Shown here piece by piece: positions 1 through 10,684 of a stretch of 64,000 bases of DNA. Position 1 is the first letter of the stretch. The number at the start of each line of letters is the position of its first letter. The translations under genes and the position numbers were made by a program. The notes below the pieces were generated by a model that worked only from the letters and a program-made list of their open reading frames with translations, had not been told where the DNA came from and did not search any database. This stretch comes from Sipunculus nudus (lineage: Eukaryota; Annelida; Sipuncula; Golfingiida; Sipunculidae): positions 20,717,714 to 20,781,713 of the forward strand of contig CM049320.1 in assembly GCA_026874595.1 (NCBI GenBank). Reading direction: 5' to 3'.

Positions 1-1200
1 GGACCTAGAAACTTGTAACTTGACATTCTGAGAGGTTCATGAAAAATCTCCTTTGAAACCAGAAATGAGGTCTCTGTTACTCATATCCTTCAAGCTATGG
101 GGCCCCAAAATACCCCCAAGAATAGTAAAAAATTTCATACAAAAACTTCAATATCTCATTAACTACACCACCGATGTTCATGATTTTTTGCATACGTATT
201 GATCATGAGATGTTCCATCAGTTCCTGTAGACTGGTGGCACCACCTCTTTTTTAGCTCTGCTGACTTTCAGTCATGCTGGGCTATAGCGATGGGTCTTTG
301 TCCGGCGTCCTTCCGTCTGTCCGTCCGGCCGGCCGGCCGTTAGCAGGGCACAAATCGTAACCGTAGGGGCTAGGGCCATGAACCCTATGCAGTCTTAGAG
401 GTTATAAAAAGATCTCCTTGCAAACCTGAAATTAGGTCACTGCAACCTATATTCTCAAAGTTATGGGGTGTGTTTGCACCCCCTAGAAATAACTCTTTGA
501 GACAAAATTTTCATCCCAAACCTTCCATCTTTCACATACAACTCACCTACTAAGTTGGAGAAGAATCCTATAGATTTTGAGGTCAAAAGGTCAAAGGTCA
601 AGGTCACAGGATCCACTTCTTGGAAAAGGTAGTGGACACATTTCAAGCTAGACTTTTCATTCCAAACCTTCCAGCACTGATATCGCTTCTCTGCCAACAG
701 GGGAAAAGACCTGTTGATTTTGAGGTCAAAGGTCAAGTTCACAGCACCCACTTCTTGCGTGGAGTCATTTTCAGGCAAACTTATCAATCTGTACCTTCCA
801 TCTGTCATATATGGCTTACCTACCAATAAGGGAAGAAGCCTATTGATGTTGAGGTCAAAAAGTCAAAGGTCAAGGTCACAATATTTAATTGTTCTAAATG
901 CTTGTGAGCATATTTCAAGTGTAACTGTTCAACCCAAACCTTCAGTCTTTCACATATGCCACATCTATGCTTCACTCAGTTTGACTCAAACTTCATATTT
1001 ATGGGTCTTTTTGCTTGAATAAATAACTTATTGATTTTGGGGTCAGCTGGTCAGCAGGTTAAAGGTTGCAGGTCAAAGTTATTCACCCATTGGTTGCCAA
1101 GTAATTACACCAGATTTAAGTGGTCAGTAGTTACCCATCATTTAGAAAGAATCCAGTAGATAAATGTGCAAAAGGCCAAGGTCATAGGTCAGGGATGTTC
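1..1200. repeat. Dispersed repeat with internal ~135-bp units rich in AGGTCA
   Basis: Between about 510 and 1080 a unit of roughly 135 bp recurs three to four times with divergence. Each unit has a stretch like CCAAACCTTCCATCTTTCA, a phrase around CTATTGATTTTGAGGTCA and a run of AGGTCA half-sites. At 588-600 and 723-735 the half-sites form a perfect direct repeat with one-base spacing. Upstream, 260-345 has the CTGTCCGTCCGG type of simple repeat also found at 4970 and 28680. Short open frames here follow the repeat and are not genes. Confidence 0.7.
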
Positions 1201-2790
1201 ACAATTACTTATTTTATAGACCATCTCTATTTTTCTTGTATATATAACCATCCCACTCCAGCTGGTACATCTCCCTGTGTGGCTGTAATTATGAGTGACA
1301 CTGGTGACATATGACTCCCTTTTGTATCAGCCTATTAAGTGATAAGGCTCAGTGATAAGTACCTGTTACTTCATAACAAAAACACTGTTGTCAGAATGCT
1401 TCAGCCAGGCATTAAGACTATGAGAGTATAGTATTACGGTTTATCTACTGATTTATAAGATGATGGGAACATTTTGCAGTTTATTTTATGGAATCCTAGC
1501 AATAAACTTAGTTTCCTAGATATCTGAATATTTTAATATATATCACCACATATAAAAGCAAGTGTTTGTTCTCATAATATGTGGAAGTGTACCTTGATTT
1601 AGGATGGCTTTTTGTTTTATTTCAAGACTCTTAGTCATGCTTTCTGCATTTCTTTTCTTTCAGGTTTGGCAGTTTACCTACCCTGCTGACCCCATTGAAA
1701 AGCAGAGTGATAATAAAAAATATTGGACTTACACTTTTTACAATTGCATATCTATAAATCTGATATGAGGGCCTGGACATGCCTATGAATTATTTTGGGC
1801 ATTTATTACTGGATAATTTGCCCCAAGTTTGGTCTCTTATTGGAGAATGTGGGATATCAAATGTCATACTTGTCAGAAATCCATTATGTCTGCCAGTTAG
1901 CCACCTTAGAAATTCTTTCTTCAGGGCAGTTTCAGTAATTTTTCTTTAATGTTTGGTCCGATTTAGAGAATGTTTGTTGTCTGATTTCAGACTTGTCAGA
2001 AGTCCAATATGGCCACCAGGCAACAATCTTTTAATTCCTTTTGATCATATTATCTCAAGAACAGTTAAAGTGAATGCAGTTGGATGTATATTTATGTAAT
2101 CTTGTAAAGGATTGGGTCAAATATTTCTGAATAAATATTACCATCATTTATAAAAGTGCAGTACAGTTGGCTTGTATTGAATAAAAATTCATACAGAAGC
2201 ACCTGTTTCTCAATAATTCTTGCATGTATTTCCTTGATTTTTGCTATATATTTTGATCTTATATTTGCCCTTTGTGGTGTTCCTTTTGAGACTGACAGGT
2301 TTCAAGCAAGCTGTTGGAATAGTTCCTGATAGCTTAACAATCATGCATTTCTTCAGACCATCAATTCACTGTGTTTTAACCAGACATAGGTGATATATAT
2401 TTCTGTTGTCATAGAAAATTTTCAACAAATTGGCAAATTGGTTCTTCAAAATTTGACTGGAAGTTGTGAATCTCAGTCCATGATGTCACAGGTCATGCTT
2501 GGCAGCTGAGCGTCATGACCCATGGGTCACTTGTTTAAAAGCTTTTAAAAAATGTAGATTCATGATTTTAGATATTCCTCATGCCCGGCAGTGTTTCCAA
2601 TCACAGGTATACAGCTCTCTGTGGGTATATAAAGACGGCTGTACATGGATTATAAATAATTGGTAACCATACTCAACTTAATTCAAGATTTTGCCATCAG
2701 TGAGATGTATCTGTATTATAATTTTGCATTCAGTATGCACCTGTAGTAATTTTTAGCGAACCTGTGAGCTAATGTGATGATGTGGCAGTG
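1200..2790. other. Non-coding AT-rich stretch
   Basis: I see no exon, RNA gene or clear element here. Degenerate duplicated phrases (for example near 1855-1890 and 1985-2015, both containing CTTGTCAGAA followed by a TATGGCC- or TATGTCTGCC-like phrase) suggest old repeat material. It is probably part of an intron, or the 5' flank, of the plus-strand kinase gene. Confidence 0.5.
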
Positions 2791-2794
2791 TCCG

Positions 2795-3660
2795 TTGTCT
2801 GTACGTTAACCCATACTATTTTGAAAACAACTGGAGCTAGCATCATGAAATTTAATGCAAGAAATTAGCCATCTGAAAAATTCTGCATTTTCTTAGACTT
2901 TTTAGAGAAAAAGCTAAACACCTTAAAAAAATCTTCTCCTCCGAAACTGTCTAGCCAAATTATTCAATATTTCACAGAAACAATCTTTTATACCATCTCT
3001 CTCAAGTTTGTTCGAATGGTTCAAGTTTGGAGAATTTTGGCCGAGTTACAGGAAGTTGAACTTAGTCATCTGTCCAAAAAAGCACATTAAAATGACAGTC
3101 TCAGAAATGGCCAGAGCTATCATCACCAAATTTTATGTCAGTGTTGGTCACATGAGTCATATATGAAATTCAGGTATTGGTGGTGCCACCTGCATTGACC
3201 TTTTTTGTACGGGGGTCATTGGTCATCTGTACATTAACCCATAATTTCTCAGGAATAGCAGGAGCTACCAGACCCAGATTTTATGCAATAATCTGTCGTA
3301 TATAAAATTTTGTGGGATTCAGCTTATTTTTTTTACTATATGCATTTACTTAGATATTATAGGGAAAAAGCTGAAAAACTTTTAAAAGTCTTCATATAAA
3401 CGGTCCAGCCAAATTGTTCAATATTTTACAGAAATGATCCCAGAGGAAAGCCCTCTAAAGTTTGTTCAAATGGTTTGCATTTGATGAATTTTAGTGGAGT
3501 TAAATGAATTTGAACAGTCATTTGGCCAAGTAAGCATACTGACAAAGTAATCTCAGAAATGCAGAAGCTAGCACTACCAAGTATTGTGCAAATGATGGTC
3601 ACATGACTCATATTTGAAGTTGCAGATTTTGTGGTGCCACCTACATTGACCTGTTTTTTA
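2795..3660 (+). repeat. Tandem pair of ~430-bp repeat units
   Basis: Two diverged copies lie head to tail, about 2795-3210 and 3222-3660. Both run from a GTTAACCCATA phrase, through CAAATT(A/G)TTCAATATTT and AAGTTTGTTC(G/A)AATGGTT, to GGTGCCACCT(A/G)CATTGACC. No coding potential is seen. Confidence 0.7.
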
Positions 3661-4079
3661 TGGGCAAAACCTCACAATTTTAGCCTCTTTCAGCTTAAAA
3701 TGTTAATGATGAAACTTTCAGGTTGAATGGTTCAATTTTTCAAAAGAACTATTCTAGGACATGGTTCTTTCAATCATATCAGAAAAGCTTAAGTTGGTCT
3801 TATGGCAACTATAATGTCTATTTCAAACTGAGGACTGCAAAACTGTTCTTCTACAAAATTATTGTTTCAATTATAACTTCTGTAACATTGCACAAAAATT
3901 ATTCTTAGGTGGCCTTTGTTCAAGTTTACTTGAATGATTTTGGCAGAATTATTGGACCTTTAACAATAAAGGGACTGCATCTTTTATCATTCTAGATATT
4001 TTGATAACATGTTTTTGAATATTTCAGCTTTAAAAAAAGCATTTTAGCCAAAGTCTTTCAGTATTTGTTAACAGTTTTA

Positions 4080-4560
4080 CCATCAGGCCAAGATTGTGTA
4101 TCTTTAATAGGTTGAGAAACTGCCAATTGTTTCAGATTTGGCAACAGATCAAGAGTTCATTCAGTGTAGCCAGATATAGGTCTAAAGTTCAATCAGTGCA
4201 TCACAAGGCATGTGATCACCTCATAGGTGACATGTGAACACCTCATGGGCACCATGTGATCACTTCATGGGTGTCATGCCCCTCAGGGCAGGGCCCCTGC
4301 ATGTGCTTATGCAATGGTGTGGCTACTATTTCAGATTTGGCAACAGGCTAGAGGTCAGTCTTGATCTATTTATAGCTCTGTCAGACTGCCAACTGTATCA
4401 GATTAGGCAACAAGTCAAGAGTTCACCGAGTGCAGCCAGGTACAGGTCAAAAGTTCACTCAGTCTAGCCATTTGCAAGTCATGAGTTCACTAAGTGCAGT
4501 AGACTGAGCCAGCAAATTTGTCACAGTTCACTCGGGGCAACTGCCTTGCTCACCTAAGCC
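4080..4560 (+). repeat. Degenerate short tandem repeats
   Basis: Phrases such as TTTCAGATTTGGCAACAG and AGTTCACTCAGTGCAGCCAG recur several times with small changes across this stretch, which indicates a decayed short-period array. There is no gene. Confidence 0.55.
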
Positions 4561-4650
4561 TGGTCAGCCCAATGCATCAGACTCAAGGTAAGTTTAATGT
4601 ATTGGCCTGATATTTTGACCTGTCTATGTGTCTTTGATGGCTTACTCGTT

Positions 4651-4915
4651 CACAAGACAGGTGTCGCCACCTACAATGACTTTTGCACAGTGTATGTGCC
4701 TGCTTATTTCTACAGAGGAATTTGATATATCAGCCTGAAATTGGGCATATATATACTTATCGAATAGCTTTGTCGTATACAAGACTGGTGGTGCCCCTAC
4801 AGTGTGTGTTCCTGCTTATTTTCAGGAGGGGTTTGATATATGAGTCTGAAATTGGGCATATGTATATATCTCTGATAACTTTATTGTATACAAGACTGGC
4901 GGTGCCAGCTACAAT
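4651..4915 (+). repeat. ~125-bp tandem repeat, two-plus copies
   Basis: The phrase TGCCTGCTTATTT...TTTGATATAT...CTGAAATTGGGCATAT recurs at about 4690 and 4810. Each copy is followed by ATACAAGACTGG(T/C)GGTGCC. The unit is about 125 bp. Confidence 0.7.
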
Positions 4916-4916
4916 C

Positions 4917-5580
4917 ATTAGCTCAGCTGACTATAAGTCATCTGAGCTATAGTCGTGGTCCATTGTCCGTCGTCCGTCCGTCCGTCCGTCCGTAGATGTG
5001 GCACGTTTTGAAACCGTTAGACCTAGGAATCCAAAATTCAGCATAATGTTAGATGTCCCCAAGATCTCCTACCAAGCCGAAAACTGGATCTTTGCGACTT
5101 CGTTCCTTTGAGAAATTAAGGAAAAACCTCAATTTTTTATTAAAATCCTATTTTCACACTTCAGGACTGCCTAATATCAAAACCACTCATCTGTTTTTCC
5201 TCATATTTACCATAAATATTCTTCTATATAGTTCCTATGTACATGCCAGAAATTAAGTCTGTTAAGAATAAATTCTTTAAGTTATGGGCCCAAACTTAAT
5301 GGACTTTGTAAAAAATCAGGAAAAATATTTACTCACTTAACATGAAAAATTTTGAAACTAGAGTCTGTTTTCCCAAGTATATAACTATGTTTAATTAAGA
5401 TTCAATTGTTTACCCAAAATTAGATCTGAATTTTGTAAATTTTTTAAGTAATTAGCATAAAAATAAAATCAGTACCTTAAATTTTGCCCAACTTTGACCA
5501 TGGCACGTTTTTTTCCTGTAAGTACCATTGATTTAATTTTCACAGCATGTAAACATAAATATTTAATTTGTTTAAATCTG
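4917..5580 (+). repeat. Dispersed repeat family R1, copy 1
   Basis: It starts with AGCTCAGCTGACTATAAGTC, then a (CCGT)n microsatellite at about 4966-4993, then a conserved body (CTCCTACCAAGCCGAAAACT, TTTCACACTTCAGGACTGCC, TTTGCCCAACTTTGACCATG). The same body occurs at 28618-29330 and, lacking the microsatellite start, at 29395-30010. The conserved order across copies shows a mobile or formerly mobile family. No protein is encoded, and I do not recognise the class. Confidence 0.75.
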
Positions 5581-5796
5581 AAATTTGGAAGTAAAAGCTT
5601 GAAAATTAAGCTAGTTATTGATTATTTTCTTGAGGCTCTATTGTAGTCATTTGCTTTGTTTACAGATTACAGATGCAGGGTCCCACTCCAGGTCACTGGA
5701 AGTCAGCTATGCCAGGTTTCTGATTTGTTACAGTCACTGGGGTAGATCCCCTGCTGTGACAGGTGTACAGTTATTCTCATATCACCACCCCAATCA

Positions 5797-5821
5797 CCCC
5801 CCCCCCCCCCCCCCCCCCCCC
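5797..5821 (+). repeat. Homopolymer of 25 C
   Basis: An uninterrupted run of C, preceded by C-rich sequence from 5786. Runs of this length are prone to length errors in assembly. Confidence 0.9.
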
Positions 5822-6590
5822 GCAAACACAACCCACCAAGTGTTATGCAGTATTGTTATTGTTTTCACTGTATCTCCTTAATTGTAATGCTGATTCCACT
5901 CTGATATGCAAAAACTTTCCTTGCAAAAGTAATTCAAGGTGTAATCCAGAAGATGCAATGTTGTGTAATGTAGCATTTTTAAAGAAATAATTTTTCTTTT
6001 AAATGATTTTACCAATCATAATGGAACCCATCAGTATGCTTAATTTATGATAAAATATGAAGCACATTATGGATAAATAAAGACACAATTAAAAATTGTA
6101 AAATCTAAATCAAGTATTTTTTTTAGATATTTATTGTTTTGCAGATTTAAAAGATATATTTTTGTCGTAAAAAATAAAGAAACATTTGTATGCATGATGT
6201 GGTGTTATCTGACAAGATTGAGATTTATGATGATGCAATTGAGAATTATGAATCAACTTTTATATTCAGATATATATGTTATATTGAAAATGTATAGAAA
6301 TATAAACTTAAATTAAAAAAAGGAGGATTTATTACAAACATTTGTTCATTATTTTCCTGCATCAGCAGAATTTGAGATCAGGCTTTGTTTGCCATGTTTT
6401 ATGTTGTTAATTAGTTATATTTCAACTGTATACATTTCATAAAAAAAAAACATATGTTTAATAATATATATTATACCAAAAAAAGATTCGATTGAACAAA
6501 TGTGTAAACTACTGAAATGTCAACAGTTAATCGAAAAGCCAACTAATGATCATGGTAATTGTACAGATCATTTGTTCACAAACTGCTCAC
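5822..6590. other. AT-rich stretch, nothing recognised
   Basis: Strongly AT-rich sequence with short spurious frames. I see no splice-site-bounded coding segment matching the CDK11 N-terminal region. Confidence 0.5.
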
Positions 6591-6594
6591 ATGC

Positions 6595-7335
6595 TTCAGT
6601 TTCATCATTAGGAAACACATGGTCAGGTCACCAAATATTATTTGCAACAATTTCTTGCTCATCAATACAAACCAATCATATAAACCAACCATGGCCTTTA
6701 TTACCTCTTCCTCTTACACTTTATCTCCATTTGATATTTTTTTAGATTTTTACCTTCAAGGTTAACTTCAGCTGAGCACAGTGACCCATAGGTCCCTTGT
6801 TTTTGTGTTGTGTGCACCCATGCCAGAATTTCAGCAGTGATGTTTGTGTTATTGTTTCTTATTCAAAATGTTTAGTACTTGCATTGTTCATATACATGAG
6901 AAGTAATGGTCCAGCATTGAAGCATTATACCTGGTGTATTTCCATATGCACAGGTTCGCATTAGGCCTGTAGGCCTTGTTTAAAGTTTATGCATTTTTTC
7001 TCTATTTTTGAGATATATAAATACAGACACAATCTTGGCCTGTTGATAAATCTGTTTGATGCTTCAGTTGAATGGGTATATACTACCATTTAGATGATAA
7101 AATTTCCTTTTACGAATCTCTTCCCAGTCATCTGAGCGTCATGACCCATGGGTCACTTGTTAACTACGGAAACACATGGTCAGGTCACAAAATATTATTT
7201 TGCAGCAATATTTTACTCTTTAATTCAAACCACTCATATCAACCAACCATGGCCCTAGTTATCTCTTCCTCTCAGACTTACCTTCAAGGTCAACTTCAGC
7301 TAAGCACAGTGACCCATGGGTCCCTTGTTATTACA
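6595..7335 (+). repeat. Two copies of a ~220-bp dispersed repeat (R3)
   Basis: Copies at about 6608-6806 and 7130-7330 share AACACATGGTCAGGTCAC, CAACCATGGCC and CACAGTGACCCATRGGTCCC. The second starts with GAGCGTCATGACCCATGGGT, which also occurs at about 2509-2530. The two copies flank ordinary AT-rich sequence. Confidence 0.7.
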
Positions 7336-7499
7336 CATTAGGGCAATTAGTCTTACTTTTTTTTAAATATAAGTACTTCAATGCTTTCATTATTTCCCAG
7401 CCATTGCTTTTATATATGATTCACTGCAATATATTAACTGGTCATATGTAAACATACAAAGTATCCCTCTGATGTTTGATTAACCTCTTACTGTTCCAG

Positions 7500-7643
7500 A
7501 AATGGAGAAAAGAGAAAAAGACAGATCTCGAGTGGAACGGGTACGAAGAAAGGAGCGCAGCAGAAGTCCAGTTGAAAAGAGGGACAATGAGCAGCGTGAA
7601 CGAGTGAGAGAGGGAGATGAGAGGCGTGTCGTCAGGAGTCAAG
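7500..7643 (+). CDS. CDK11: CDK11 exon a (first in window)
   Basis: Acceptor CTGTTCCAG, donor AAG|GTACAG. The frame starts with a two-base partial codon, then ATG GAG AAA AGA, and encodes 47 codons of Arg/Glu/Ser-rich sequence ([17 protein letters not shown]-like), as in the N-terminal region of CDK11. It ends in phase 1. Its last 10 bases and the donor are the founder copy of the 46-bp minisatellite that follows. The ATG at 7502 is probably internal, because an open frame and an acceptor precede it. Confidence 0.85.
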
Positions 7644-10597
7644 GTACAGTAAACAAGGAAAGATAAAAGGTGTGATTCAGGAGTCAAGGTACAGTAGCGG
7701 GGAAAGATGAAAGGCTTGTTGTCAGGAGTCAAGATACAGTAAACGAGAAAAGACGCAAGGTGTGTTTTCAGGAGTCCAGGTACAGTAAACAAGGAAAGAT
7801 GAAACGTGTGATTCAGGAGTCAAGGTACAGTAAAGGAGGAAAGCGAAAGGCGTGTTGTCAGGTGTCAAGTTACAGTAAACGGGGAAAGATGAAAGGCATG
7901 TTGTCAGGAGTCAAGGTACAGTAAACGAGAAAAGACGCAAGGTGTGTTGTCACGAGTCAAGATACAGTAAACAAGGAAAGACAAAAGACTTGTTGTCAGG
8001 AGTCAGGGTAAAATAAATGGGGAAAGACGAAAGGAGTGTTGTCAGGAGTCAAGGTACAGTAAAAGAGGAAAGAGGAAAGGCGTGTTGTCAGGAGTCAAGG
8101 TACAGTAAACGAGAAAAGACGCAAGGTGTGTTGTCAGGAGTCAAGTTACAGTGAACAAGGAAAGACAAAAGACTTGTTGTCAGGAGTCAAGGTAGAGTAA
8201 ACGAGAAATGACGCAAGGTGTGTTGTCAGGAGTCAGGGTAAAATAAATGGGGAAAGACAAAAGGCGTGTTGTCAGGAGTCAAGGTACAGTAAAAGAGAAA
8301 AGACGCAAGGTGTGTTGTCAGGAGTCAAGGTACAGTAAATGAGGAAAGACGAAAAGCGTGTTGTCACGAGTCAAGGTACAGTAAACGAGAAAAGATGAAA
8401 GGTGTGTTGTCACGAGTCAAGATACAGTAAATGAGGAAAGACAAAAGGCGTGTTGTCAGGAGTCAAGGTACAATGAACGAGTAAAGATGAAAGGTGTGTT
8501 GTCACGAGTCAAGGTACAGTAAACGAGGAAAGACGAAAGGAGTGTTGTCAGGAGTCAAGGTACAGTAAACGAGAAAAGACGCAAGGTGTGTTGTCAGGAG
8601 TCAAGTTACAGTGAACAAGGAAAGACAAAAGACTTGTTGTCAGGAGTCAAGGTACAGTAAACGAGAAAAGACGCAAGGTGTGTTGTCAGGAGTCAGGGTA
8701 AAATAAATGGGGAAAGACGAAAGGCGTGTTGTCAGGAGTCAAGGTAAAATAAATGGGGAAAGACGAAAGGCGTGTTGTCAGGAGTCAGGGTAAAATAAAT
8801 GGGGGAAGACGAAAGGCGTGTTGTCAGGAGTCAAGGTACAGTAAACGAGAAAAGACGCAAGGTGTGTTGTCAGGAGTCAAGGTACAGTAAATGAGGAAAG
8901 ACAAAAGACTTGTTGTCAGGAGTCAAGGTACAGTAAACGAGAAAAGACGCAAGGTGTGTTGTCAGGAGTCAGGGTAAAATAAATGGGGAAAGACGAAAGG
9001 CGTGTTGTCAGGAGTCAGGGTAAAATAAATGGGGAAAGACGAAAGGCGTGTTGTCAGGAGTCAGGGTAAAATAAATGGGGGAAGACGAAAGGCGTGTTGT
9101 CAGGAGTCAAGGTACAGTAAACGAGAAAAGACGCAAGGTGTGTTGTCAGGAGTCAAGGTACAGTAAATGAGGAAAGACAAAAAGCGTGTTGTCACGAGTC
9201 AAGGTAAAATAAATGGGGAAAGACGAAAGCGTGTTGTCAGGAGTCAGGGTAAAATAAATGGGGAAAGACGAAAGGCGTGTTGTCAGGAGTCACGGTACAG
9301 TAAACGAGAAAAGACGCAAGGTGTGTTGTCAGGAGTCAAGGTACAGTAAAAGAGAAAAGATGAAAGGTGTGTTGTCACGAGTCAAGGTACAGTAAACGAG
9401 AAAAGACGAAAGGAGTGTTGTCAGGAGTCAAGGTACAGTAAACGAGAAAAGACGCAAGGTGTGTTTTCAGGAGTCAAGTTACAGTGAACAAGGAAAGACA
9501 AAAGACTTGTTGTCAGGAGTCAAGGTACAGTAAACGAGAAAAGACGCAAGGTGTGTTGTCAGGAGTCAGGGTAAAATAAATGGGGAAAGACGAAAGGCGT
9601 GTTGTCAGGAGTCAAGGTACAGTAAACGAGAAAAGACGCAAGGTGTGTTGTCAGGAGTCAAGGTACAGTAAACAAGGAAGGGTGAATCAATAAAGGCCTG
9701 AAGGACAGGGATTTAATTTTTGCAAGACTATCTATGGTGGGATATATTATGGTGTACCCACAGTCTGCATGTCTGTTGGTTAACTATTAGCGTCGCTGTG
9801 ATAACTTACTAAGGATTTGATGGGTTTTGTCTGGATGAATGATTTTTCCTGCAACAAAAGAATGTCACAGAAAGAAGTCAGTACCAGTAGATTTATCTGT
9901 GACACTGAACATTTATTACCAGATTTTATGTATGTCCTAAACTCTATATAACTCTGATATGTTGCATCAAAAGCTACTTTTAGATTTAATTAATATAAAG
10001 AAGCAGAATCACTTTAAAACATACAGTGATAGTTAATCATAGTAATCATCAATGATTTATACAATTACTTTTTCAATGTTAAAGATTACAATTACAGTAA
10101 ATCTACTCAGAAACAAAATGTAATTGATTACAAATACATTTTAATGCATCAGTTGTGATCACCTACTATTATTGATTACGATAACCCCAACTGTGATGCT
10201 GTGTTTTTGCAATATTAGAACATGAGGAGGAGGGGGAGGATATCGAAATCATCGAGGATGAACCACCAGAGCATCATCATGAGGAATATGAGGAACATCA
10301 GCCAATCAGGAAACAGGAATCAGGTAGCGAGGCTGAGCAGTCTCCCTCTGCTGGTTCCGGCTCTGACAGCGAAAGTGACTCTGAAGATTCAGACTCAGAC
10401 TCAGGTGGGTGTCAATCAAGTTTCAGCTGTCAGTCCAGCTTTTATCACCTGTCAATCAAATCTTCTCTGAGTCAACTATCTTAGCTCATGTAGAGATGCT
10501 TGATCTCAGAACCTGATCTGATCTGCAAGGCTTATTGCAATATAAAGGTATAGTTTATAGATGTAATATTGTAGTTGTTCAGCAGTGCCATATGGCA

Positions 10598-10684
<87 letters not shown>

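Noticed and set aside
461-826. 121-codon minus-strand open frame
   Set aside because: It spans tandem copies of the AGGTCA-rich repeat; its peptide repeats with the DNA unit.
1-7499. Search for upstream CDK11 exons
   Set aside because: No purine-rich, Arg/Glu-coding segment with GT-AG borders and phase 1 was found, so I leave the 5' exons outside the window.
9167-9349. Open frame encoding repeated [15 protein letters not shown]-like peptides
   Set aside because: It is the minisatellite read in one frame. The unit length is not a multiple of three and stops recur; it lies downstream of the authentic donor.
7624-9690. Repeat-spacer look of the array, CRISPR-like at first glance
   Set aside because: Units are contiguous and homologous over their full 46 bp with no unique spacers, and the locus is an animal intron.
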